Positions 1-8,162 of a stretch of 14,674 bases of DNA are shown piece after piece. Position 1 is the stretch's first letter. Each line of letters opens with the position of its first letter. The position numbers and the translations under genes are program-made. The notes beneath the pieces are model-generated. The model saw only the letters and a list, made by a program, of their open reading frames with translations, searched no databases and had not been told where the DNA came from. The DNA comes from Candidatus Zixiibacteriota bacterium (GTDB lineage: Bacteria; Zixibacteria; MSB-5A5; GN15; FEB-12): the NCBI GenBank assembly GCA_003641415.1, contig QNAG01000040.1, positions 1 to 14,674 of the forward strand, given 5' to 3'.

Positions 1-1
1 A

Positions 2-3000
2 TCATTGATGGTTTCTTTCGTGGTTGTGGCCATTGTGGCTACGGCGACGATGGCCGCCAAGTCGCCGGTTCAGGAGCGGCGGGTAGTTGATCAGCGCGTT
101 GTTAATTCTACCGAGTACGCGTTTCCTGATAAACATATCTTTACAGGTGGTACAGCGCCTAAAGATTCAAGGCCAGATCAATCTCTTGGTGGGGTTGCTC
201 CCACCCAATCACCCGGTAAAATTATTGGTTCCACCTGGCTCGACATGCAGCATATCGGCAGCATGGGCCGTATGATTGAAACAAGAACCGATGCCAGCAA
301 CAACACAATAGTCCACATTGGTTGGACTTACCTGTGGAACTCAGCGCTTGTAAATTCTCAATATGTTGCCTACGGTTATAACCTCACTGATCAATATTTT
401 GGTAATTATGGGTATCCATCGGATGATCTTTATCCCACCGGGTATGTGGGTATTTCCTCCACCTCTGACAACCGTACTATTATCGGCGGTCAGAATGTAG
501 AGCCTTCAGATGGTTTCATTGACTCACATTTCTACTGGGACATAATACCTTTATCTGGTTTATTCTATAACGATGATAAAGTTCCGAGAGCGTTTGAGGA
601 ATATATCTGGCCGAAGTTCCGCTGGGTTGAGCCACCAGCAAGCGATCCAATCCTGCACGTCATTGCCCAAACTTCAGAAGATGTCGGTGATCCCCAGGCA
701 ATCATATACTTTCGTCGAGTGGGCACTGATTCCGATCCAGCAGCGTACTGGGATGCTGTGGCAACTATGGTAATGGATACTGTATTTGACCCATCCCATG
801 ATATCGCCGCTACCGATGATGGTCGCGTAGCTCTGGTCTGGACTGCCAACCTTCCATGTTCGCCGGGTGGTCCCTCAAGTACCGGGGACTGTGATCCACC
901 TCGGTATGTTCAGTGGGATAACGACGTCTGGTACATGGTTAGTGAAAACTATGGTTCGGTTGGTTCCTGGAGTGCTAAAACCAACATTACCAATTATGCC
1001 GCCACCGAGGGACAGCAGGATTCGTACCGTCCGTACACTGACCTCAGTGCTCTGATGGACAACGATGATGGTGAGCTTCATATTGTCTGGGCCGCTGCGG
1101 CCTGGGCGGCTGATATCTATGATGGTGGAAGTCAATCTATCGGCCCCGGCCGTTTATTTCACTGGTCGGAAGACTGCCCATATCTTCGCGTAGTCCATGC
1201 TTTTGACTGGGAACAGACAACATGTCATGCTGGCGCTTGGAATATTACCGCCAGCAAGCTGACTATATCCCAGTGTCGTGGTATGCACTATGTCCTGTTC
1301 ACACAGTTTAACGATATCCCCGGTGGTATCGAAAATGACTGTGCCGATGAGAGCAGTCCTGGCTATCCGTATGGCGCTGCCAACGGTGATCTATGGATCG
1401 TGGTTTCGGCTAACGGTGGTATAACCTGGGACAAAGCTCGAAATATTACCCAATCCCCTTCTCCTGGTTGTGACCCCGATATGGCTTATCCGTGTGAGAA
1501 TGATCACTGGGCATCGATGTCTCGCTATGGTACCAACATCGGCAATGAAAGCGATCCTAATCAGGCAATGCTATACCCCGGTGGAGATATGACTTCACAC
1601 GATGGCTATTATCTCGATATTATGTGGATCCACGACCACAGCGCAGGCAGTATTATTCAGGGTGAGGGCACATGGCAAAATGCCGATGTTATGTGGGGAC
1701 GGTTGGCTTGTGTGGAGCCAGCGCCAGCGCCAATCATCATGATTAGGCCAATTATAGGAGTAGACTGGCCAGAGTGGACCAAACATGGTTGCCAGTATGA
1801 CGTTGATATTACCTTGGAGAATCTGGGTAATGCCAATCTGACATTCTCAGCTATCAACATTATTAAGTACACAGAATTGGGAACTGACTGGCTTGACCAT
1901 GATCTTCCGTTGACCGATCTTCCGCCCGGTTTGAACAACACACGTGACGGTCATATCTACATCAACAAGGGTGGTGTTATCAACTCACCCGGTACCGTTG
2001 TGTTGCTGGAAGGTGCCATTGAGTTTGTAACCAATGCTCCGAGTTCACCGGATTTATTCCCGATTAGCTTGATTGTGGCTGATACCGTCTCCATACCTGA
2101 CATAGACACCATTAATACTACTTGTCTAAGTTTAGCTGTTGCTAACAATCTCGAAATGGGCAATAGTGGCGCCGACGGTCTTGGTATGGGTTATTCCTAC
2201 CCCGTTGATGAATGTGATTCAACTGCCACAACCTACATGTACAGTGGATCGCCGGTTATCGGTTACAAGACCGGTGAACACGCCAAAATGAACTGGTCAA
2301 TCTATGGAACTGACTACAGTGACACGTCAGGTTTCGTACAGATCAGCGATTATGATCCGATTTGGATAGACAACTACATAACCTATGAGGCCAAAGCTCT
2401 TGCTTTGGATTCCGGTATTATTTTCGAGAAAAAGTGGTACGCTCCGCAGGATGTAGAGGATTGCAATTTCATCATCGAACGCCTAAGAGTTTATGACAAT
2501 CTCGACAAAGACGGCGCTAATGATCACTATGGTCTTGTTATTGGTGAGGTCATTGACTGGGATATCCCGTCCGACACCGTTTTTCGCAACGGATCCGACT
2601 TCGATGAAAATCTGATGGCTATCTGGCAGACTGGCGCCTACTATGACGATGGGGAACCTGGTCCCTGTACTCCTGATGAAAATGATTCCCGTTACGCCGG
2701 AATGAACTTCCTGACTATGTACAAGGATGATGGCAACACCCTGACTCGGGTAACCGATGGCGAAGGCTGTCCGTTCCATAATGCGTACACAGTTGACAAT
2801 GCCACGTATGTCTTCAGTAACTACAACAACGGTTTCAACAGTGATACTCTGTATGAACTGATGACCGAGAATACCGGCTATTCTATTTATAGTAGCGCGG
2901 AACCGGAATCGACCTATGTCGATCTGCATACGACAATGTCGTTCGTGCATAACTACGACCTGCTTTGTGGGGATACGTTTGTGGTTTGGCTGGCTATCTG

Positions 3001-3331
3001 GTCACTGCCGATTGGCTCCGATGTAGCTGATGTAACAGACGTAGTCAATGCCAGCCGCGATAACTGGTGCGAGGACTTCCTCCCGGAAGGTTACGAGCCC
3101 GTTCCTAACGTCTGCGGTTGCTGCGTGATACGTGGTGATGTTGACCATAACGGCTCGGTCGATATTGCTGACCTGACTTACAAGGTAGCATATCTGTTCT
3201 TGGGTGGTCCCCCTCCTCCGTGCCTGGAAGAAATGGATGACAATGGGGACGGCCAATACAACATTGCCGATCTTACGTATGAAGTAGAGTTCTTTTTCCT
3301 GGGTGGACCACCTCCGGTACCGTGTCCGTAA
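2..3331 (+). CDS. Secreted dockerin-domain protein (5' end probably outside window)
   Basis: This is a large exported protein of about 1108 residues of unknown substrate. The N-terminus is a hydrophobic signal-like stretch (VSFVVVAIVATATMAA) without the usual positively charged n-region. The frame is open to the window edge, so the true start probably lies upstream; the first in-window starts are TTG at 5 and ATG at 8. Residues about 60-580 are rich in beta/Trp/Gly motifs and contain an Asp-box-like SANGGITW (468-475), suggesting a sialidase-like propeller. Residues about 600-700 resemble an Ig-like 'ENLGNANL' domain. The last 66 residues form a dockerin type I-like module with two 12-residue Ca-binding loops (D1045-D1056 and D1078-D1089), each followed by a helix and an FLGGPPP motif. 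The module identification is good; any enzymatic role is unknown. Numbering counts from the TTG at 5. Confidence 0.85.
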   Translation, partial: SLMVSFVVVAIVATATMAAKSPVQERRVVDQRVVNSTEYAFPDKHIFTGGTAPKDSRPDQSLGGVAPTQSPGKIIGSTWLDMQHIGSMGRMIETRTDASNNTIVHIGWTYLWNSALVNSQYVAYGYNLTDQYFGNYGYPSDDLYPTGYVGISSTSDNRTIIGGQNVEPSDGFIDSHFYWDIIPLSGLFYNDDKVPRAFEEYIWPKFRWVEPPASDPILHVIAQTSEDVGDPQAIIYFRRVGTDSDPAAYWDAVATMVMDTVFDPSHDIAATDDGRVALVWTANLPCSPGGPSSTGDCDPPRYVQWDNDVWYMVSENYGSVGSWSAKTNITNYAATEGQQDSYRPYTDLSALMDNDDGELHIVWAAAAWAADIYDGGSQSIGPGRLFHWSEDCPYLRVVHAFDWEQTTCHAGAWNITASKLTISQCRGMHYVLFTQFNDIPGGIENDCADESSPGYPYGAANGDLWIVVSANGGITWDKARNITQSPSPGCDPDMAYPCENDHWASMSRYGTNIGNESDPNQAMLYPGGDMTSHDGYYLDIMWIHDHSAGSIIQGEGTWQNADVMWGRLACVEPAPAPIIMIRPIIGVDWPEWTKHGCQYDVDITLENLGNANLTFSAINIIKYTELGTDWLDHDLPLTDLPPGLNNTRDGHIYINKGGVINSPGTVVLLEGAIEFVTNAPSSPDLFPISLIVADTVSIPDIDTINTTCLSLAVANNLEMGNSGADGLGMGYSYPVDECDSTATTYMYSGSPVIGYKTGEHAKMNWSIYGTDYSDTSGFVQISDYDPIWIDNYITYEAKALALDSGIIFEKKWYAPQDVEDCNFIIERLRVYDNLDKDGANDHYGLVIGEVIDWDIPSDTVFRNGSDFDENLMAIWQTGAYYDDGEPGPCTPDENDSRYAGMNFLTMYKDDGNTLTRVTDGEGCPFHNAYTVDNATYVFSNYNNGFNSDTLYELMTENTGYSIYSSAEPESTYVDLHTTMSFVHNYDLLCGDTFVVWLAIWSLPIGSDVADVTDVVNASRDNWCEDFLPEGYEPVPNVCGCCVIRGDVDHNGSVDIADLTYKVAYLFLGGPPPPCLEEMDDNGDGQYNIADLTYEVEFFFLGGPPPVPCP

Positions 3332-3427
3332 TGTTTGTGACTGAATATATGAAGATTTTGGATGGCTACGCCGTTGTTTAGATAACAGTTCCCCCTTTCG
3401 GATCTGTAGAGAACTTGCATCTATAAG

Positions 3428-3453
3428 TTTGTGCGCCTTTCTGGGCGCACAAA
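3428..3453. repeat. Hairpin downstream of the dockerin gene
   Basis: This is a perfect 10-bp inverted repeat, TTTGTGCGCC / GGCGCACAAA, with a 6-base loop (3438-3443). It lies about 100 bases after the stop of the dockerin-protein gene. On the plus strand the stem is followed by A residues rather than T, so by itself it is not a classical terminator for that gene. It may act together with the neighbouring hairpin at 3457-3482 or protect the 3' end of the message. Confidence 0.55.
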
Positions 3454-3482
3454 AAAAACCAGCTTTGCCTTGAAAGCTGGTT
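3451..3482 (-). terminator. Rho-independent terminator of the PorV-like gene
   Basis: A perfect 10-bp stem, AACCAGCTTT / AAAGCTGGTT (3457-3466 with 3473-3482), has a 6-base loop. Read on the minus strand it is followed immediately by eight U residues (3458 down to 3451). It lies about 30 bases after the stop codon of the minus-strand gene ending at 3512, which is the expected place. On the plus strand it is followed by TCTATTAATT, a weak U tract, so it may partly stop transcription from the other side as well. Confidence 0.85.
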
Positions 3483-3511
3483 TCTATTAATTCATTGAGA
3501 TTAAAATGAAA

Positions 3512-4456
3512 TTAGTCAGAGAATTTCAAGATCAATGAAAAACGGTGTAGATCTTCAGACGAATAGTGTTCAGTTGGTGTGTAAGCGTAGTCTAACTGGA
3601 CACGATTAAAGCGCACTCCGGCTCCGAGGAAAAGCCCTGAGCCGAAGGAACGGTTATCCTGATTGGCGTAGTAGTTATATCCTCCACGAATAAAATACTG
3701 GTCGGAAAAACCGAACTCAAACCCCTGACGAACTACACTCCCACCACGAAACCGCTTCTCAAATTCAATCGAAGCAAGCAAGTCTGCTTTCATGGGACGA
3801 ACCGCTATTCCTAACCGTCCAACAGACGGCAAAGGTTCACTGACACTTTCAAACTTCTGATCCGGACCCAGATTGGATAATACAACCGCCACCGAGAACT
3901 TCTCATGCTGATACCTGCTTCCGATATCAAAGGCAAAAGTCGAACCGTTCAAATCATCGAGTTTCTGATTGATGAATTTCCCAGTAAGTCCAACACTGAT
4001 TTCGGGGGATATCGCGTATCCCGCAGAAATCCCACCACAGAAATCATAGGCGCTGATTTCACCAATGGATAAACCATTGATATCCCGACCATCAATTGTA
4101 CCATAGCCAAGATAGCTAACCGAAGCTGCCATGGTTACCCTGTCGCTGAGTTGCCACGCAAGAGAACCGTGCTCCATGTTGATATCCTGATACAATGAAA
4201 AGTGCCCCAAAATTACTTCGCCACCCTTAAGCGAAGTCAATCCGGCTGGATTCCAGTAGGCAGCGCTGACACCATCGCTGACAGCGCTATAAGCGCCACC
4301 CATCCCAGCCGCTCGGGCATCCACTCCAATCAAGAGAAAATCAGCCGCAGTCCTACCGGCATTTGACGCCGCTACAGAAACCTTTCCCAATAAAACTACA
4401 AGGATCAGGAGGAACAACCATCCCAGAAGTATCTTTCTAAGTGTACGTCGGTACAT
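3512..4456 (-). CDS. PorV/PorQ family outer-membrane protein
   Basis: This 314-residue protein is predicted to be an outer-membrane beta-barrel. It has a clear Sec signal peptide: YRRTLRK followed by a hydrophobic LLGWLFLLILVVLLG core, with cleavage probably near residue 30. The mature N-terminus carries the hallmark of the PorV/PorQ (UPF0164-like) family: 'DFLLIGVDARAAGMGGAY', then 'AVSDGVSAAYWNPAGL'. The rest alternates short beta strands and Gly/Asn turns and ends 'DLHRFSLILKFSD'. PorV members assist type IX secretion in Bacteroidetes, but many FCB relatives have no proven role, so export of the neighbouring dockerin protein is speculation. The ATG start is supported by an AAAGGAAG ribosome site and the signal peptide. 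The gene converges on the dockerin gene and has its own terminator. Confidence 0.85.
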   Translation of the reverse strand: MYRRTLRKILLGWLFLLILVVLLGKVSVAASNAGRTAADFLLIGVDARAAGMGGAYSAVSDGVSAAYWNPAGLTSLKGGEVILGHFSLYQDINMEHGSLAWQLSDRVTMAASVSYLGYGTIDGRDINGLSIGEISAYDFCGGISAGYAISPEISVGLTGKFINQKLDDLNGSTFAFDIGSRYQHEKFSVAVVLSNLGPDQKFESVSEPLPSVGRLGIAVRPMKADLLASIEFEKRFRGGSVVRQGFEFGFSDQYFIRGGYNYYANQDNRSFGSGLFLGAGVRFNRVQLDYAYTPTEHYSSEDLHRFSLILKFSD

Positions 4457-4478
4457 CTAACTTCCTTTCAAAATGCAC

Positions 4479-4494
4479 TGTTCGCTTATGAACA
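4479..4494. promoter_or_regulatory. Palindrome upstream of the PorV-like gene
   Basis: TGTTC-N6-GAACA is a symmetric 5-bp-arm palindrome 23 to 38 bases upstream of the ATG at 4456. Its position between any promoter and the ribosome site would suit an operator or a 5'-UTR hairpin. It is short enough to occur by chance, and no clear -35/-10 pair was seen beside it. Confidence 0.2.
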
Positions 4495-4762
4495 AATGCA
4501 ATAGAAGTGCCGACGACACCCCAATACTGGTTTAAATTCCAGCATGCTGCCATTATTATCAGCAGCCTCGTAACGTATTGTAATACAACGTATTCTCGCA
4601 GTGCATATTCCGACTTATATCAACCCTTGACAATCCTATCAATATTTTCTTCGACCTCTCCTTGTCGCAATTGCTCAAATCATGAACAAGCATCTGGTAA
4701 AACACCTATCAGATATTGGCTTCCCCGTTGCCATAAAAGGGCTTACGGGACAATGTTATAAC

Positions 4763-4822
4763 TTCGATCATTTCTAATACCAAATGATCGAAAAAGACCC
4801 ACATTTAAAAGGATAATGTGGG
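4763..4822. repeat. Two tandem hairpins
   Basis: The first is a perfect 11-bp stem TTCGATCATTT / AAATGATCGAA (4763-4773 with 4782-4792) with an 8-base loop. Five bases later comes a perfect 8-bp stem CCCACATT / AATGTGGG (4798-4805 with 4815-4822) with a 9-base loop. Neither is followed by a U tract on either strand, so they are not ordinary terminators. The structure lies in the middle of a gene-free region and may belong to an untranslated RNA or be a DNA-level element. Confidence 0.5.
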
Positions 4823-5162
4823 ACATTCCCAATACCCTCAGGTAAAGTATCGACACCAAGGCATATTTTATTATACCTTATTAGCTGCTTTGCGGGTAAT
4901 TATCAACTAAAACAATTGTATCATGGAATTTATTTCCGAAATGTAACAGTCATAATCTCATTCACTTACGATGCTTAATCGGAGATATCGTGGAATTATA
5001 GGAAAACCTGTCACAGGGGGAATATATTTCCTTGCCTTCACCCGACAAAAACAGATATGGAATATTATAGTCCTGAAGAGATGGGGACCAGTAAAAAGTA
5101 TATAAAATTAACACTATAAATTCTGACATAATTATCTACAAGCGCAAATACATTAGTGGGAA

Positions 5163-5191
5163 CTTCCTTACTTTCTTATAGTGTAAGGAAG
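5163..5191. repeat. Hairpin upstream of rplU
   Basis: This is a perfect 9-bp inverted repeat CTTCCTTAC / GTAAGGAAG with an 11-base loop. It lies about 130 bases before the rplU start and upstream of the best promoter-like TTGACT. It could be an operator or part of a longer leader; no U tract follows. Confidence 0.4.
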
Positions 5192-5239
5192 GAGTCTGGT
5201 TATCTTGGAAATAGCTGTGGCAATGTCGCAAGTTTTGCC

Positions 5240-5267
5240 TTGACTTAGGGAAAAGAAATGTTAGTTT
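5240..5267 (+). promoter_or_regulatory. Weak candidate rplU promoter
   Basis: TTGACT at 5240-5245 is a good -35-like hexamer. Sixteen bases later lies TAGTTT (5262-5267), which matches a -10 box poorly. It would start transcription near 5275, giving a leader of about 50 bases. FCB bacteria often use divergent promoter sequences, so this is only a candidate. Confidence 0.25.
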
Positions 5268-5273
5268 ATTGGG

Positions 5274-5294
5274 CTTAACCCAAGATGGGGTAAG
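5274..5294 (+). promoter_or_regulatory. Hairpin in the rplU leader
   Basis: CTTAACCC (5274-5281) pairs with GGGGTAAG (5287-5294) with one A-G mismatch and a 5-base AAGAT loop. It lies 29 bases before the rplU start and ahead of the GGAGGAG ribosome site at about 5312. L21 leaders that bind the protein for autoregulation are known in other phyla. Whether this hairpin plays that role is inference from position only. Confidence 0.35.
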
Positions 5295-5323
5295 TACTTC
5301 TAAAGTCTTGTTGGAGGAGCTAA

Positions 5324-5644
5324 ATGTACGCTGTCTTTGAAGTTTCCGGAGTCCAGTATACAGCTCAGGAAGGTGATGTTTTAAAAGTCCCTTTCCGAAA
5401 AGCTGAACCGGGAAGTAAAATTGATATCGAAGAAGTCATGCTGATTAAAGATCAGGACAGTACCCTAATTGGTACGCCAACTGTGGCTGATGCGAAGATT
5501 GAAGCGAAGGTCATTGGTGACGGAAAAGATGACAAAGTGTTAATCTATAAGTATAAGCGTCGCACGAAATATCGTCGTACCCAAGGTCACCGTCAGAAAT
5601 TCACGGAAATAAAGATCAACAAGATCGTATCTCCCGGTAAATAG
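5324..5644 (+). CDS. rplU: 50S ribosomal protein L21
   Basis: This 106-residue protein is the large-subunit ribosomal protein L21, which binds 23S rRNA; the length is typical for the family (about 103 residues). It begins 'MYAVFEVSGVQYTAQEGD', close to the usual N-terminus. The L21 signature is present near the C-terminus as 'YKYKRRTKYRRTQGHRQ' followed by 'IKINKI'. The ATG start is preceded by a strong GGAGGAG ribosome site. The usual partner rpmA (L27) is absent: the next gene, bamA, starts 6 bases after the stop. L21 therefore heads an envelope-biogenesis set here. A leader hairpin upstream may contribute to regulation. Confidence 0.97.
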   Translation: MYAVFEVSGVQYTAQEGDVLKVPFRKAEPGSKIDIEEVMLIKDQDSTLIGTPTVADAKIEAKVIGDGKDDKVLIYKYKRRTKYRRTQGHRQKFTEIKINKIVSPGK

Positions 5645-5650
5645 GATACA

Positions 5651-8131
5651 TTGACTTCTATCAGTAGACAAAGAGCACGGATTGCCCTTTTCTGCTGCGC
5701 TTTTTTGCTTATAGGAGTATACTCAAGCTTAGCGCAGCAGCAATATCGTATTGTCGATGTGGAAGTGGAAGGCAATCGTGTTGCGACACGCTCCCTTATC
5801 TTGGGAGTATCCTCACTTGATGTTGGCACCTCGCTGACACAAACAGCAGTGGCAGAAACTATCCGACGCCTCTATGGTCTTGGGATTTTCTCTGATATTA
5901 AAGTAGATGCCGAGATGGTAACCGGCGGAATGAAAGTCTACATTTCTGTCGAGGAGTTGCCTAAGCTGACCGGTTTGGAATTCACCGGCAATAAGAAAAT
6001 TAAAACCAAGGAGCTTCGGGAGCAACTCAACTTGGGTGTGGGCGGGTACATCTCACCTTATCTTGTCGAGGAGAAAAAGAATCAAATCCTTGATGCATAT
6101 TCTGAGAAGGGTTACTTTCAAGCCAGAATAACTACCAGTCTTAATTACAATTCCGATTCCTCTGAAGCTATCCTGAGTTTCAATATCGAAGAGCGATCCA
6201 AGGTCAAGGTAGAGAAAGTTGTCCTTACTGGGAATAAGCAGATTAAATCTGGTAAGTTGATTGGCAAGATGCGCAATCGCAAGCGCGGTTTCTTAAAAAG
6301 CTCAAACTTCGCCAAAGATAAATATGATGAAGATCTCCAGAAAATTATCGCTGAATACCATAAGAAAGGCTTCATAGACGCATATCTGATATCTGATTCT
6401 ATTGATATTGATACAATTCGCAATCGCATGACAATATATCTCGATGTGTATGAAGGCCCGAGATATTATTTCGGTGAAGTCACGTTTGATGGAAACGAAG
6501 AATTGTCTGACGAGTTGCTTCGCAGTGTCATGAAATTTAACACTGGGGATTTGTTCAACGCGGAGAAATATGATGAATCATGGGGGGAATTAGGCTCAGC
6601 TTATTACGAGATTGGTCATCTTCACGTTCAGATAATAGACGAGCGCCAGACTCGAGCAGATTCCATTATTGATGTACATTACGAAATAAATGAAGGCCTT
6701 CCCTCACACATCAACCTTGTGAAAATCGTCGGTAACCGTAAGACGAAGGAGAAAGTCATCCGGCGAGAGCTTTCCGTTCGGCCAGGTCAGATTTTTAACC
6801 GAACGCGTTTAATCCGCTCAATACGAGATGTCATGGCACTAAATTTCTTCTCCAACGTAGAACCTGTACCTCTAAATTTGCCTAACGGTGACGTTGATAT
6901 AGAATTTAAGATTGAAGAAAAACAAACCGGTCAGATCTCAGCCGGAGCCGGGTATAATAGCCAAGATAAACTTGTCGGCACGTTTGGTATGGGCATTCCC
7001 AATTTTCGTGGAAATGGCCAGAATCTATCATTCAATGTTGACTTTGGCAGTCGACGCAATTCGTTTTCAGTCTCTTTCACTGAACCCTGGCTATTTGATC
7101 GCCCAACCATTTTGGGGGTAAGCGCCTTTGCGGTTAACCGACGCTGGTTCGATGACTACACTGAGGGGCGCAAAGGGGGATCAATTCGCCTTGGGCGACG
7201 TCTCCGTTGGCCTGATAACTATTGCAGAATCTTCACCTCCTATGCGCTGGAACGGAATCGTTTCTTTGATTTTGACGATAATTATATCGATCAAAACTCA
7301 TACAAGTCGCATCACTGGTACGATGACCCTGACACTGACATAGAAAACGATCAGCTTCTTGCGCAGACAATATATGGTCCCTACCCCGGTTCAATAGTCC
7401 GCTACGGAGAAGAATCTCATACAGCGTCCAGAATTTCTTTCACGGCTGTGCGTGATTCTCGTAACCTGCCAGAGTTTGCCACCAAAGGTTCAATTATCTC
7501 GTATCACTTTGAGAACACCGGCGGAATTATGGGGGGGTTTTGGCAATACCAGAAACATGAAATTTCTTTATCCAAGTTTGTGCCGTTATTTTGGAAAGTG
7601 GCTCTCGCAGCCAAGTTCCAGTATGGCGTGGTAACCTCACCCAGCGGAGATGATCGCATTCTTATCTCGGATCGTTTCACCCCGGGAGGAACATCGTATG
7701 ACGGTATAGTGCGCGGTTACGATGATGGCAGTCTTACTCCAGATTCTATCGTAACACAATCAGACACCAGCTTTTATTACAGCGATCCGAACGCTGTAAC
7801 GGGAGTGGACCCACCACAGGATACAGCCTACAGCAACTACCGGACCCGCGTGCGCGGTAAATACATGCTAACCGCCAATTTCGAATTACAGATACCACTC
7901 TCAGAGCAATCAATATATGCTTTGCTGTTTTTCGATGCCGGTAATTCATGGCTTAACAAAAGTGACATTAAACCATTAAGTGGACTATATCGCGGGGTTG
8001 GGTTTGGTTTCAGAGTTGTGGTACCAGCTATTGGAACTATTGGATTTGACTTTGGTTATGCCCTTGATAACGCTTATAATCAGGAAAAAGGCTGGAAACC
8101 TCATTTTCAGGTAGGAACAACATTCAGGTAA
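5651..8131 (+). CDS. bamA: Outer-membrane protein assembly factor BamA (Omp85)
   Basis: BamA is the essential outer-membrane insertase that folds beta-barrel proteins; 826 residues is close to the usual 800. A TTG start at 5651 is chosen because it gives a good signal peptide (MTSISRQRARIALFCCAFLLIG, cleavage near SSLA/QQQ). A modest AGGAT ribosome site overlaps the rplU stop. Five POTRA domains follow at about 31-100, 101-180, 181-266, 267-345 and 346-420; most open with the typical 'V.GN' pattern (VEGNR, FTGNK, LTGNK, FDGNE, IVGNR). Residues 421-826 form the 16-strand barrel (Bac_surface_Ag). It includes the conserved VRGY of extracellular loop 6 near residue 688. The C-terminus is FQVGTTFR, a beta-signal with one Arg after the usual terminal aromatic residue. 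Skp follows, as in many Gram-negatives. Confidence 0.95.
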   Translation: MTSISRQRARIALFCCAFLLIGVYSSLAQQQYRIVDVEVEGNRVATRSLILGVSSLDVGTSLTQTAVAETIRRLYGLGIFSDIKVDAEMVTGGMKVYISVEELPKLTGLEFTGNKKIKTKELREQLNLGVGGYISPYLVEEKKNQILDAYSEKGYFQARITTSLNYNSDSSEAILSFNIEERSKVKVEKVVLTGNKQIKSGKLIGKMRNRKRGFLKSSNFAKDKYDEDLQKIIAEYHKKGFIDAYLISDSIDIDTIRNRMTIYLDVYEGPRYYFGEVTFDGNEELSDELLRSVMKFNTGDLFNAEKYDESWGELGSAYYEIGHLHVQIIDERQTRADSIIDVHYEINEGLPSHINLVKIVGNRKTKEKVIRRELSVRPGQIFNRTRLIRSIRDVMALNFFSNVEPVPLNLPNGDVDIEFKIEEKQTGQISAGAGYNSQDKLVGTFGMGIPNFRGNGQNLSFNVDFGSRRNSFSVSFTEPWLFDRPTILGVSAFAVNRRWFDDYTEGRKGGSIRLGRRLRWPDNYCRIFTSYALERNRFFDFDDNYIDQNSYKSHHWYDDPDTDIENDQLLAQTIYGPYPGSIVRYGEESHTASRISFTAVRDSRNLPEFATKGSIISYHFENTGGIMGGFWQYQKHEISLSKFVPLFWKVALAAKFQYGVVTSPSGDDRILISDRFTPGGTSYDGIVRGYDDGSLTPDSIVTQSDTSFYYSDPNAVTGVDPPQDTAYSNYRTRVRGKYMLTANFELQIPLSEQSIYALLFFDAGNSWLNKSDIKPLSGLYRGVGFGFRVVVPAIGTIGFDFGYALDNAYNQEKGWKPHFQVGTTFR

Positions 8132-8162
8132 TAAAACATATATGTACATGTAGAGGTTAAAT

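Larger units (their letters stand above)
4457..5323. other. Long AT-rich intergenic region without a credible gene
   Basis: These 867 bases separate the divergent PorV-like and rplU genes. The only reading frame over 80 codons (4507-4761 plus) has no ribosome site, no recognisable motif and an atypical Cys/Ser/Tyr-rich composition, so I do not call it. The region contains several inverted repeats: overlapping GTATT/AATAC arms at 4575-4596, two strong hairpins at 4763-4822, one at 5163-5191 and one in the rplU leader at 5274-5294. No tRNA or known structured RNA could be recognised by eye. A small RNA or a long regulated leader is possible. Confidence 0.6.

Noticed and set aside
2483..2950. 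155-codon minus-strand frame
   Set aside because: It lies wholly within the dockerin-protein gene in the opposite direction and has no recognisable motif; a shadow frame.
4527..4548. tRNA T-arm-like sequence (CTGG-TTTAAATT-CCAG)
   Set aside because: The loop has eight bases rather than seven and no acceptor, D or anticodon arms could be fitted around it.
4507..4761. 84-codon plus-strand frame in the gene-free region
   Set aside because: No ribosome site, no recognisable family, odd composition rich in Ser, Tyr and Cys, and no coding-like codon pattern.
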